Shown in pieces: positions 10,742-18,794 of a stretch of 64,000 nucleotides of DNA. The notes under the pieces were generated by a model that ran no database searches, was not told the DNA's origin, and saw only the letters and a program-made list of their open reading frames with translations. The stretch spans positions 1 to 64,000 of the forward strand of contig NZ_JAGHKQ010000006.1 in assembly GCF_017742235.1 (NCBI RefSeq). Reading direction: 5' to 3'. The DNA comes from Bacillus sp. 165. Its GTDB lineage: Bacteria > Bacillota > Bacilli > Bacillales > Bacillaceae_G. Made by a program: the position numbers and the translations under genes. Within the stretch, counting starts at the first letter, position 1, and each line of letters starts with the position of its first letter.

Positions 10742-10770
10742 ATTGTATAAAAAGTAAGCAACCCTGTCTA
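10742..10770 (-). promoter_or_regulatory. Candidate sigma-A promoter of sucCD
   Basis: On the minus strand TAGACA (-35) and TACAAT (-10) are separated by exactly 17 nt. It is the best match in the interval and sits between the SDR terminator and the sucC ribosome site. Confidence 0.55.
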
Positions 10771-10800
10771 CAATAAAGTGTGGATGATATACAATATTCA

Positions 10801-10843
10801 AAAAATAAAAATGCGCTTCCCCCTTTATTCATAAGGAAAGCGC
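10801..10843 (-). terminator. Terminator of the inserted catabolic cluster
   Basis: GCGCTT (10813-10818) and AAGCGC (10838-10843) with extra GG/CC pairing form a stem, followed on the minus strand by ATTTTTATTTTT. It closes the cluster after the SDR gene. Confidence 0.75.
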
Positions 10844-10863
10844 TTTATTTTTTATTTTTTTTA

Positions 10864-11637
10864 TTATATTACTGTAGTACCTCCGTCTACTGCCAAAACT
10901 TGACCTGTTACATATTTCGATGCATCTGACGCGAAAAATACCGCTGCCCCTTTTAAATCGTCTTCTCCTCCTAAACGACCAAGAGGCACTCCATCAACAA
11001 TTTGTTTCCTTGCTTTTTCAATAACGGTACTTGCCATTTTAGACGGAAAAAATCCTGGTGCCAGCGCATTGACTGTAATCCCATATCGTCCCCATTTGGC
11101 AGCCAAATCCCTCGTTAATGAAATAACTGCTCCCTTGCTCGCAGTATATCCTACTGCATCCAAAACACGCGGATCTTGACCGACCAAACCTGCCACTGAA
11201 GCAATATTTATAATCCGGCCGTATCGTTGCTCCTTCATCTCTCTTCCTGCCGCTTGTGTCATCATAAATAGTCCCGCGACATTAACTTGCATCACTTGAT
11301 TGAATCGTTCAATCGGATACTCCTCTACTGGGGCTCCCCAAGAAATACCTGAGTTATTAACCAAAATATCTACTTTTCCAAATTTCTTTTTCGTTCTCTC
11401 TACTACCTGTAAAACTTCATCTTGATTTGTAATATCACAAGCGAGAGCCAATGTGTCGGCCCCGAGCTGTTCAAGGCGATGTGCCGATTCTTCACACGCT
11501 TCAAGTTTTCTAGAGCAGATGACTACGTTTGCTCCGCTTTCTGCGAGACCAATAGCAATTTGCTCGCCTAATCCTCTTCCACCTCCTGTAACGATGGCGG
11601 TTTTTCCTTCCAAACTAAACAATCGAGTTACATCCAC
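10864..11637 (-). CDS. Short-chain dehydrogenase/reductase of the catabolic cluster
   Basis: A classical SDR of about 257 residues that uses NAD(P)(H) on a hydroxy/keto substrate. It has the cofactor loop TGGGRGLG (17-24), the NNSG motif (94-97), catalytic Ser147, Tyr164 and Lys168 (YTASK) and the usual C-terminal GQVLAVDGG. The ATG at 11661 gives eight extra residues, but AAGGGGAG lies inside that stretch, seven nt before the GTG at 11637, which I take as the start. It resembles gluconate-5-dehydrogenase and FabG-type reductases. In this operon an acyl substrate such as a 3- or 4-keto/hydroxyacyl-CoA is more likely. The exact substrate is unknown. Confidence 0.85.
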   Translation of the reverse strand: MDVTRLFSLEGKTAIVTGGGRGLGEQIAIGLAESGANVVICSRKLEACEESAHRLEQLGADTLALACDITNQDEVLQVVERTKKKFGKVDILVNNSGISWGAPVEEYPIERFNQVMQVNVAGLFMMTQAAGREMKEQRYGRIINIASVAGLVGQDPRVLDAVGYTASKGAVISLTRDLAAKWGRYGITVNALAPGFFPSKMASTVIEKARKQIVDGVPLGRLGGEDDLKGAAVFFASDASKYVTGQVLAVDGGTTVI

Positions 11638-11682
11638 ATTTTTTCTCCCCTTTATCTTCATCAGATATCCCTTGAAAAGGGG

Positions 11683-11716
11683 AATATAACGAGTATTTAC
11701 CTGTACTCATTATATT
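11683..11716. repeat. 34-nt inverted repeat between ECH and SDR genes
   Basis: AATATAACGAGTA (11683-11695) and TACTCATTATATT (11704-11716) pair over 12 of 13 positions around an 8-nt loop. The minus strand continues with CCCCTTTT, a poor T-run, so this may be an attenuator, a processing site or a protein site placed just ahead of the SDR ribosome site. Confidence 0.5.
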
Positions 11717-11750
11717 CGTCTCCAATTTTCCTACTAATAAAAACACAATC

Positions 11751-12527
11751 CTATCGCCCTTGAAATTGCGGCTTCCGTTTTTCTAGAAACGCTTGCACTC
11801 CTTCTTTAATATCCTCTGTTTGAAACACTTCTTCAAATAATTCCGCTTCTCTTTCAATAGCTTGCGAGAAAGGAAGATTCATCCCTTCATCTACCGCTTT
11901 TTTAATACGAGATAAAGCTGTAATAGAGTATGCACTAATTTTTTCTGCTAGTTCGGCTGCTGCTTGCAGCCCCTCACCAGACGGCACTACTTTATTTACA
12001 AGACCGATAGCTTCTGCGTCATAGGCTGAAATCGGTTCTCCTGTATACATCATTTCTTTCGCTTTCGCTTCTCCTATTAAACGAGGCAGGCGTTGTGTAC
12101 CGCCGCCGCCTGGAAATAATCCAAGCTTAACTTCGGGAAGCCCGAGAAGAGCATGCTCTTCCACAATGCGAAGATCACAAGTTAACGCCAGTTCACATCC
12201 GCCACCGAACGCAATACCGTTAACAACAGCAATAGTTGGTTTTTGACAATCATCTATTAAATTTAAGACTTCGTGGGTATTCATAAATTGCTGTTTTAAA
12301 TTTTCTTTCCCTATCCAATCTGGAAATTCCTTGATATCAGCTCCTGCCATAAAAGCCTTTTTCCCTGCTCCTGTTAAAATGATGGTTACTACACTGCTAT
12401 CGGTTGATAAATCCATAAATATATCCTTCAATTCCTCTACTACTTGCTTGCACATCACGTTTAACGGCGGGTTATCAATTGTTACAGTTGCAATTTTGTT
12501 TTGCTTTTGAACAGAAACGAGTTCCAT
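11751..12527 (-). CDS. Enoyl-CoA hydratase/isomerase (crotonase family)
   Basis: It is expected to hydrate trans-2-enoyl-CoA to 3-hydroxyacyl-CoA in beta-oxidation. The 258-residue protein carries AGADIKEF, the oxyanion-hole region NGIAFGGGCELALTCD and LGLPEVKLGLFPGGGGTQRLPR. Both glutamates used by hydratases are present (Glu112 and Glu132), which favours a true hydratase over an isomerase or hydrolase. Its start codon overlaps the stop of the preceding dehydrogenase gene by one base (TAATG), so translation is coupled. The C-terminus (FLEKRKPQFQGR) is typical of the family. Confidence 0.93.
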   Translation of the reverse strand: MELVSVQKQNKIATVTIDNPPLNVMCKQVVEELKDIFMDLSTDSSVVTIILTGAGKKAFMAGADIKEFPDWIGKENLKQQFMNTHEVLNLIDDCQKPTIAVVNGIAFGGGCELALTCDLRIVEEHALLGLPEVKLGLFPGGGGTQRLPRLIGEAKAKEMMYTGEPISAYDAEAIGLVNKVVPSGEGLQAAAELAEKISAYSITALSRIKKAVDEGMNLPFSQAIEREAELFEEVFQTEDIKEGVQAFLEKRKPQFQGR

Positions 12528-13402
12528 TAGTTCTTCACCCCTTCTAATTGTTTATACATATACCAGCCTTCTCCCGTTTTTCTTCCTAGTTTCCCTGCTT
12601 TTACTTTCTCTTCCAAACAAGCATTCGGTTTATCGGATGGATCGCCGGTTTCTGCATAGCGTTGCTGCTTCACATAGTAGACAACATCTATACCAGATAA
12701 ATCCATCAATGCAAACGGCCCAATAGGATGGTTGAGTGCTTTTGTACAGATAAGATCGATATCCTTAACATCTGCTATTCCCTGTTCATATAAGTGTAAT
12801 GCCTCATCCATGAGCGCACCTAAGATTCGATTAGCTACAAAACCGGAAATTTCCTTACGAAGCAGCACGGCAGTACGGTTGATTCGCTCACATACATCCA
12901 TCGCAAGCTGAGCTGTCTCTTCAGAAGTTTGTTCACTCATGACCACCTCCACACAGTCCATCACAAGAGGCGGGAAGAAGAAGTGCACGTTACATACTTT
13001 GTCTGGACGATTTGTTGCATCAGCAATCAGAGAACTCACAATGGTAGAGCTATTTGTTGCTAAAATCGCATGTTTTGGTGCGATACGATCTAACTTAGTA
13101 AATACTTCGCGTTTCACATCCAACTTTTCTACTACAGCTTCAATTACAAAATCTGCTGCTGAAGCCGCCTCTTGCAAGCTGATTGTATAGGATAATCGAC
13201 TAAATGCAGCATCTTTTTCCTCCGCTGTAATTTTCTTTTTTGCTACCCATTTATGTAAAATATCTTGCAGCTTTGTTTCTGCCTCTTTTAAGACTTGTTC
13301 ATTTATATCTTGCAGCACTGTGTTATACCCGCCCAATGCACACAGCATAGCAATTTGATGCCCCATAGAGCCTGCACCTACAACACAAATAGTTTTTATC
13401 AT
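12527..13402 (-). CDS. 3-hydroxyacyl-CoA dehydrogenase (3-hydroxybutyryl-CoA type)
   Basis: It oxidises L-3-hydroxyacyl-CoA to 3-ketoacyl-CoA with NAD+ (or runs in reverse). The 291-residue product has the NAD Rossmann motif VVGAGSMGHQIA (8-19), TNSSTI at 116-121, catalytic His140 and Glu152, and the C-terminal domain NRILGALMDEAL...NHPIGPFALMDLSGIDV. The usual HFFNP motif reads HFFFPP here (Asn to Phe at 143). The frame allows an ATG two codons earlier, but AAAGGAGG is too close to it and well spaced for the ATG at 13402. It follows the ligase gene by 14 nt. Confidence 0.92.
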   Translation of the reverse strand: MIKTICVVGAGSMGHQIAMLCALGGYNTVLQDINEQVLKEAETKLQDILHKWVAKKKITAEEKDAAFSRLSYTISLQEAASAADFVIEAVVEKLDVKREVFTKLDRIAPKHAILATNSSTIVSSLIADATNRPDKVCNVHFFFPPLVMDCVEVVMSEQTSEETAQLAMDVCERINRTAVLLRKEISGFVANRILGALMDEALHLYEQGIADVKDIDLICTKALNHPIGPFALMDLSGIDVVYYVKQQRYAETGDPSDKPNACLEEKVKAGKLGRKTGEGWYMYKQLEGVKN

Positions 13403-13416
13403 AATCATTCCTCCTT

Positions 13417-15015
13417 TTATACTTGTGGCAATTCTTCACGAATTGCTCTTCGTAACACCTTTCCAACATTTGTTTTTGGCAGAGATGTTCGAAACTCTAT
13501 TATTCTCGGAATTTTATACGTAGCCATTAACGGACGGCAGTATTCCACAATGTCATCTTCTGTTGCGGTCATACCTTCTTTTAACACTATTACTGCCTTT
13601 ACCGTCTCGCCGCGATATGCATCTGGTACGCCTACTACAACAGCTTCCTGAATGGCAAAGTGTTCGTACAGTACCTCCTCTACATCTCTTGGATATACAT
13701 TAAAACCACTTGCCAAAATCATATCTTTTTTACGATCTACAATATAGATATAGCCATCCTCATCCATTTTCGCTATATCTCCCGTGTATAACCAACCATC
13801 ACGGAGTGTATTGGATGTTTCTTCCGGCATATTCCAATACCCCTTCATCACTTGCGGACCCCGAATAATCAACTCGCCACGCTCACCAAATGGCACTTGC
13901 ATTGTTCCTGTTGCCAAATCGACCACTTTATATTCTGTTGATGGAATACCGATGCCGATGCTTCCCGGTTTTCGTACACCAAAAGGAGGATTGACGTGAG
14001 TGATTGGAGCGGATTCACTTAATCCATATCCTTCTAAGATTTGTGCTTTTGTTTTTCTCTCAAACTCCTTCATCACTTCTAAGGGCATCGGCGCGCTTCC
14101 GCTGTTGCAAATGCGAATGCTATCAATTCCATATTTTTCAGCATCCGGATGATTAGTAATAGCAATATACATTGTTGGCACACCTGGAAAAACGGTCGGC
14201 TGCTCCCGTTTAATTGTCTCAAGCACCTCTTCTAGCTGAAAACGAGGAAGAAGTATATTTTTTCCTCCAGTATAAATGGGAAGATTCATACCCGATGTCA
14301 TACCAAATACATGGAACAAGGGAATAACTGTTAAATAGCGCTCATTGCCAAACATAATTTCTTCTTTGAAAAACTCATAGGCTTGTACAAGATTTGCCAC
14401 AATATTGAAGTGTGTTAACATTACCCCTTTAGAGCGTCCAGTTGTCCCTCCAGTATACTGAAGAACAGCTATATCTTCTTTCGGGTCAATGTCAATCGGC
14501 AAAAGTAAAGCAGATTCCTGCAAACAAACTTCAAATGGCAGCGAAAGTGCCCTTGTGTCCTCTGTCGGCATAAGACACACTGTTATAATTGATTCAATAT
14601 CCGTCTTATTTTGCACAGCTTGCACTCTTTCGTGCAAAATGTCGTAAACGACAATCACTTTTGAACCGGAATCCTGTAAAATATGCTCTAGTTCACGCTC
14701 CACGAGCATAGGATTGACTTGTGTTACAACAGCTCCTGCAAGCAAAATACCATAATAAGCTACTACATATTGAGGACAATTCGGAAGCATAATGGCAACT
14801 CGATCTCCTTTTTGAATACCGTTTTGCTGTAATGACGCTGCAAAACGATTTGCCATACTATACAGTTGCCTATATGTATATGTGTGGCCATAGAACGAGA
14901 GTGCTTCATGACTTTCATATTTCTCTGTCGTTTGCTCTAATACACGGTAAACTGGAATACAGGGGACCTCTATTTCTGCCTTAATTCGATCAGCATATTG
15001 CTCTAGCCATTTCAT
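13417..15015 (-). CDS. Long-chain fatty-acid (or related) CoA ligase
   Basis: An AMP-forming acyl-CoA synthetase of 532 residues that activates a carboxylic acid as acyl-AMP and then acyl-CoA. It shows the P-loop YTGGTTGRSKGVMLTH, the A5 motif GYGLSESAP, DGWLYTGDIAKMDEDGY, DRKKDMILASGFNVYPRDVEEVL and the C-terminal lysine region LPKTNVGKVLRR. The ATG is preceded by AGGGAGGAACATTACGC. It begins just after a decayed SDR fragment. FadD/LcfA-like enzymes and medium-chain ligases share these motifs, so chain length is uncertain. In context it feeds the two dehydrogenases and the hydratase of the same cluster. Confidence 0.92.
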   Translation of the reverse strand: MKWLEQYADRIKAEIEVPCIPVYRVLEQTTEKYESHEALSFYGHTYTYRQLYSMANRFAASLQQNGIQKGDRVAIMLPNCPQYVVAYYGILLAGAVVTQVNPMLVERELEHILQDSGSKVIVVYDILHERVQAVQNKTDIESIITVCLMPTEDTRALSLPFEVCLQESALLLPIDIDPKEDIAVLQYTGGTTGRSKGVMLTHFNIVANLVQAYEFFKEEIMFGNERYLTVIPLFHVFGMTSGMNLPIYTGGKNILLPRFQLEEVLETIKREQPTVFPGVPTMYIAITNHPDAEKYGIDSIRICNSGSAPMPLEVMKEFERKTKAQILEGYGLSESAPITHVNPPFGVRKPGSIGIGIPSTEYKVVDLATGTMQVPFGERGELIIRGPQVMKGYWNMPEETSNTLRDGWLYTGDIAKMDEDGYIYIVDRKKDMILASGFNVYPRDVEEVLYEHFAIQEAVVVGVPDAYRGETVKAVIVLKEGMTATEDDIVEYCRPLMATYKIPRIIEFRTSLPKTNVGKVLRRAIREELPQV

Positions 15016-15036
15016 GCGTAATGTTCCTCCCTAAAA

Positions 15037-15215
15037 TTAAAGTGAAGTTGCACCACCATCAATACATATCCCTTAATACATAAAGCAAAAACAGCTTGAT
15101 TTCCGTCAATTTTCCATTCCCCATGCCTTCTACATAACTGGCAGCACACAGCATGTGTCATGACGTTTACTTTAATACTCGAACTTCTTCCTGCAGTCTG
15201 TCATGTCCCCTGCAA
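15037..15215 (-). pseudogene. Decayed short-chain dehydrogenase remnant
   Basis: In the 230-nt interval between the FadE-like gene and the ligase gene, the minus strand encodes SDR-like pieces in different frames. First comes DRLQEEVRVLK followed by stops, then a short WKIDG stretch resembling the FGKIDxLVNNAG region, and finally IDGGATSL with a stop at 15037-15039, which is the classic SDR C-terminus. Most of the gene is missing and frames shift, so it is a deletion relic. The match rests on my motif reading only. Confidence 0.45.
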
Positions 15216-15245
15216 AGTAACAATTCCTTCTCTCACTCTCCCTTC

Positions 15246-16994
15246 TTAACATATATATTTTTGTGCATCCAGCATCGCTTGAGCGATTTCACGCTTGCGG
15301 ATAATCGTATTGGTATAACTGAAGCGTCCGCATTCTGCTCCGATAAGCTTCAAATATTGTTGCTGAGTCTCCCCTTCACAAAGAGAATGAATAAGTTTTT
15401 TAGCTAAAATTTCCACTTCTAAATAAGCATCCTCCAAGTAAGTGATTGCAAGATGTTGTTTCAGTATATCTGCTGAATCTTTTGTAGCACGCAATACCGC
15501 TGATTCAGCTGCATATAGCTTAATAGCTATGTCTGCAAGCTTTAACAATGTTTCCTGTTCTTCTTCGAGCTTTAGCCCATGTACTTGCAATATAAGCCCA
15601 GTAAGAGCAAGAAACAATCGGCGTATGCTATTGATCATTTCTTGTTCACGAACTAAAGACTGACCAGATTGTACAAGTTCTCCTCCATGTTCCAATTCTG
15701 ATACAGCCTGTTCAACAGCTTTGTGAAGTCCCAAAACTTGCGCTTTTCGAATTATAAAAGTCGGAATAATCAGACGATTTATTTCGTTTGTTCCTTCAAA
15801 AATTCGATTGATTCTAGAATCACGATACGCTCGCTCAATGGGATATTCTTGAATATATCCAGCTCCACCATGAAGTTGGACACCTTCATCTACTACAAAA
15901 TCGAGTGTTTCAGATCCGAATACTTTACAAATTGCGCATTCAATCGCATATTCTGCCATTCGTTTTACAATTAAAGCATGATCATTTTCTTCATACAAAT
16001 CGCCTAGTGCGTCTTCCAAAAGCCCTGCGGTACGATATTGTAAGGATTCCGATGCATAGATATTACAAGCCATCATCGCAATCTTTTCCTGTGTAGCCGT
16101 AAATGCTGCGATAGGCCGGCCAAATTGCTGACGTGCCAGCGTATAATTCATCGTCACCTTCAATGCCTGTTTCGCTCCCCCCATACAGGCAGAGCCCAGA
16201 TTGAACCGACCAAGATTCAGCACATTAAATGCAATATGATGCCCTTTTCCAATTTTCCCAATCACATTTTCGATTGGCACCTCACAATCCTCCAATATAA
16301 CGGGACAAGTAGAAGATCCTTTAATCCCCATTTTCCTCTCTTCCGGTCCGATTGAAAGGCCAGAAAAATCCTTTTCTACCAAAAACGCGGTAAATTTATC
16401 CCCGTCTACCTTTGCATATACGATAAAGGTATCGGAAAACGCTGCATTTGTGATGTACAGCTTTGTACCGTTTAAGATATAGTGAGTACCGGCAGCGTTT
16501 AATTTTGCAGTTGTTTTCGCTGCTAGCGCATCTGAACCGGAACTAGGCTCTGTCAGACAGTACGCCCCAATATATTCACCAGAAGCAAGCTTCGGTAGAT
16601 ATTTTTCTTTTTGCTCTGACGTACCAAAATACGTAATTGGAAGTGTTGCGATACATGTATGATTAGAGTGGGCAACACCGTATGCACCTGCACGGCCAAC
16701 ACATTCGCCTACAATACTTTTCGTAATTTTATCAAGACCCAATCCTCCATATACTTCTGGTACGCTATGGGCAAGAAGTCCAAGTTCGCCAGCTTTTTGC
16801 ATAAGCTGAACAACTGTTTCAAAATTCTGCGTATCAATTTCCTCCGCATGGGGATATACATCTTTCTCCACAAACTTTTCAGCGGTTTGGAAAATAAGCT
16901 GATGCTCTTTTGTGAAATCTTCCGGTGCAAACACATCATGTGCTCCTATTACTAAAAAACTGCCCCCATTATACTTCAGCTTTGTTTGTGACAT
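15246..16994 (-). CDS. FadE-like acyl-CoA dehydrogenase
   Basis: An FAD-dependent dehydrogenase that introduces the 2,3-double bond into acyl-CoA. At 582 residues it has the long form seen in B. subtilis FadE and VLCAD, with a C-terminal helical extension after the core. Visible motifs are YCLTEPSSGSDA (flavin/substrate loop), LYITNAAFSDTFIVYAKV, GIKGSSTCPVILEDC, RQQFGRPIAAF and RIFEGTNEINR, whose Glu is the expected catalytic base. The frame opens 25 codons upstream, but GGAGG lies nine nt before the ATG at 16994. Its start overlaps the ComB-like gene by 26 nt, so the two are translationally linked. Confidence 0.93.
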   Translation of the reverse strand: MSQTKLKYNGGSFLVIGAHDVFAPEDFTKEHQLIFQTAEKFVEKDVYPHAEEIDTQNFETVVQLMQKAGELGLLAHSVPEVYGGLGLDKITKSIVGECVGRAGAYGVAHSNHTCIATLPITYFGTSEQKEKYLPKLASGEYIGAYCLTEPSSGSDALAAKTTAKLNAAGTHYILNGTKLYITNAAFSDTFIVYAKVDGDKFTAFLVEKDFSGLSIGPEERKMGIKGSSTCPVILEDCEVPIENVIGKIGKGHHIAFNVLNLGRFNLGSACMGGAKQALKVTMNYTLARQQFGRPIAAFTATQEKIAMMACNIYASESLQYRTAGLLEDALGDLYEENDHALIVKRMAEYAIECAICKVFGSETLDFVVDEGVQLHGGAGYIQEYPIERAYRDSRINRIFEGTNEINRLIIPTFIIRKAQVLGLHKAVEQAVSELEHGGELVQSGQSLVREQEMINSIRRLFLALTGLILQVHGLKLEEEQETLLKLADIAIKLYAAESAVLRATKDSADILKQHLAITYLEDAYLEVEILAKKLIHSLCEGETQQQYLKLIGAECGRFSYTNTIIRKREIAQAMLDAQKYIC

Positions 16995-17721
16995 ATCTTT
17001 TTTCCTCCATTCGAATTGCATTTCCATCAAATTTAGCAATGAGTGAATAGCTCCCGCACTGAGCTGCATATTTTACTTCTCGTTCATATCCCTCTCTGTA
17101 CAATGCTCTTCCTACTCGTGAAGCAGAAAGCACTTGTGTGGATTCCTTGCGCTTTCCTTCATAATAGGATAGTGCCGCCAAAGCAACATCTGTAAGTTGC
17201 CATTCGTTTTGCTGCACGATATGATACAACATATAACCAGCACCATAAAAATCCTCAAGCGAGAATGTTCCATCAGAGCCAGAGCAAATAATCAGTACAG
17301 TTTCCTCTTTATGATGATCGTTAATAGCTTCAGCAACAGCTTCTCCGTTAAGGAGTGAGGCAATATACAGCTCTTTTGCTCTTGCAGCTTTCGAAATAGC
17401 GACCGTTCCATTTGTTGTCGACAATATCATCGTTTTTCCTGCTGCCTGCTCCTTCAGCTCGGTTGGATTTGGCATAAGAAAGCCTTCTATGGCCTGACCT
17501 TGATATTCACCTACAATAAGAATTTCATCCGTATGGTATTCCCTAGCCTTCAACCAAGCTTCTTCTTTATCTCGTACCGGAATCACTTGCTTCGCCCCGT
17601 ATTGCAGTCCCACCGTAATTACGGAAGTAGCAATCAACACATCGAGTACCACTGCAATTTTCCCTTCTGTTTTTTCACTATCAATTTCTTCTTTTTTTAC
17701 AATCACATGCAGTTTCCCCAC
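16969..17721 (-). CDS. Divergent ComB-like (2-phosphosulfolactate phosphatase family) protein
   Basis: A 250-residue member of the ComB phosphatase fold. The family is known for Mg2+-dependent hydrolysis of 2-phosphosulfolactate and some other phosphoesters of hydroxy acids. Family landmarks are the N-terminal VVLDVLIATSVI (normally DVLRATS, so the conserved Arg is Ile here), ILSTTNGTVAI, CSGSDGTFSLEDFYGAGYML and a C-terminal RVGRALYREGYEREVKYAAQ. It sits 3 nt after the APH-fold kinase gene and overlaps the FadE-like gene. No coenzyme M or sulfolactate genes are nearby, so a role on a phosphorylated acyl intermediate, or a non-catalytic one, is possible. Fold assignment is firm; substrate is unknown. 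Confidence 0.75.
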   Translation of the reverse strand: MGKLHVIVKKEEIDSEKTEGKIAVVLDVLIATSVITVGLQYGAKQVIPVRDKEEAWLKAREYHTDEILIVGEYQGQAIEGFLMPNPTELKEQAAGKTMILSTTNGTVAISKAARAKELYIASLLNGEAVAEAINDHHKEETVLIICSGSDGTFSLEDFYGAGYMLYHIVQQNEWQLTDVALAALSYYEGKRKESTQVLSASRVGRALYREGYEREVKYAAQCGSYSLIAKFDGNAIRMEEKRYVTNKAEV

Positions 17722-17724
17722 CTA

Positions 17725-18789
17725 TTACACCTCTTTTGTGCGGGATTGCTCGAATGCATGCTGGACAAGACCGTATACAAACTTATCCATATTTGCAAAG
17801 CGCGGATCTTGAGTTTGTCCTTTTTTATACCGGTAGAAAATTTGCTGGACAATAACCGCCAGCTTAAAATAGGCAAATGTCACATAAAAATGAATATGAG
17901 ACAAATCTCGTCCGCTTTTTTTCGCATACATCTCAATAAGCGCATTTCTAGTCATAAATCCTTTTTGCACTGTTATAGGTGGCTTTCCAAGACCATATTG
18001 CAGAAACTCCGGATCATCCCTCTGTACCCAATAGCTCATTGCAGCACCTACATCAGCAAGCGGATCTCCTATCGTTGACATTTCCCAATCAAATACACCG
18101 ACTACCTTCGTCAAATCATTTTTGGCAAACATCATATTGTTGCATTTAAAATCATAATGAATAATGGTCGGCTCTTGAGATTGCGGAACGTTGGAACTCA
18201 GCCATTCTGTTAGCTCCTCAACTTCCCGGATCTCATTCGTTTTCGCTCTTTCATAGCGCCGTATCCATCCGTTTACCTGTCTCTCCATAAAACCATCAGG
18301 ATGACCGATTTGTTCTAATGCAGTGCCTTTGTAATTTGCCTCATGCAGCTGTACAAGTGTATCTACAAAAGATTCAGAAATAGAGTGGCAAACCTTCTCA
18401 GTCGGCGCCGTCCCTTCTGGAAAAGAGGTATCAAGAACTACTCCATGACGTCTCTCCATAATAAAAAATGGGCTGCCGATTACCTCTGAACCATCGTGAA
18501 ACAAATACGGCTTAGGTGCCAGTGAAAACAGTTCATGCAATACACTCAAAAGCTTAGATTCCCGCGCCATGTCATGAGCTTTCGGAGCAATCGGACCAAG
18601 AGGCGGCCTTCTTAGTACTGCCTCCCAATCACCAATCTTCAATGCATACGTTAAATTGGAATGTCCTGCAGAAAACTGCTGAACCTTAAGTTTTCCATCC
18701 GGCAAATCATTAAGGGTCCTTCTTAAAAAATCATCCAACTCTTGTATCGGCAGTTCTTCCCCTGTTCGCACAGGAATTGTATCCAACAT
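17725..18789 (-). CDS. APH-fold kinase, LvaA/ACAD10-11 kinase-like
   Basis: A 354-residue phosphotransferase of the aminoglycoside/choline kinase superfamily. The catalytic loop is HYDFKCNN (His211, Asp213, Asn218) and the metal-binding aspartate lies in FDWEMSTIGDPLADVG (Asp234). The N-lobe has QFSAGHSNLTY and LRRPPLGPIAP. The FDWEMSTIGDP-type loop and the neighbouring ACAD10/11-type dehydrogenase fit kinases that phosphorylate 4-hydroxyacyl-CoA and not antibiotic kinases. A GTG nine nt upstream overlaps the TetR stop (GTGA), but AAAGGAG is best spaced for the ATG at 18789. Function is inferred from family and context. Confidence 0.82.
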   Translation of the reverse strand: MLDTIPVRTGEELPIQELDDFLRRTLNDLPDGKLKVQQFSAGHSNLTYALKIGDWEAVLRRPPLGPIAPKAHDMARESKLLSVLHELFSLAPKPYLFHDGSEVIGSPFFIMERRHGVVLDTSFPEGTAPTEKVCHSISESFVDTLVQLHEANYKGTALEQIGHPDGFMERQVNGWIRRYERAKTNEIREVEELTEWLSSNVPQSQEPTIIHYDFKCNNMMFAKNDLTKVVGVFDWEMSTIGDPLADVGAAMSYWVQRDDPEFLQYGLGKPPITVQKGFMTRNALIEMYAKKSGRDLSHIHFYVTFAYFKLAVIVQQIFYRYKKGQTQDPRFANMDKFVYGLVQHAFEQSRTKEV

Positions 18790-18794
18790 GTTCC

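Noticed and set aside
15153..15407. Plus-strand frame across the interval 15016-15245
   Set aside because: It runs into the FadE-like gene in antisense and has no start signal; the minus-strand SDR remnant explains the interval better.
17725..18789. Antibiotic (aminoglycoside) phosphotransferase
   Set aside because: The fold is shared, but the FDWEMSTIGDP loop and the acyl-CoA operon point to an acyl or hydroxyacyl kinase.
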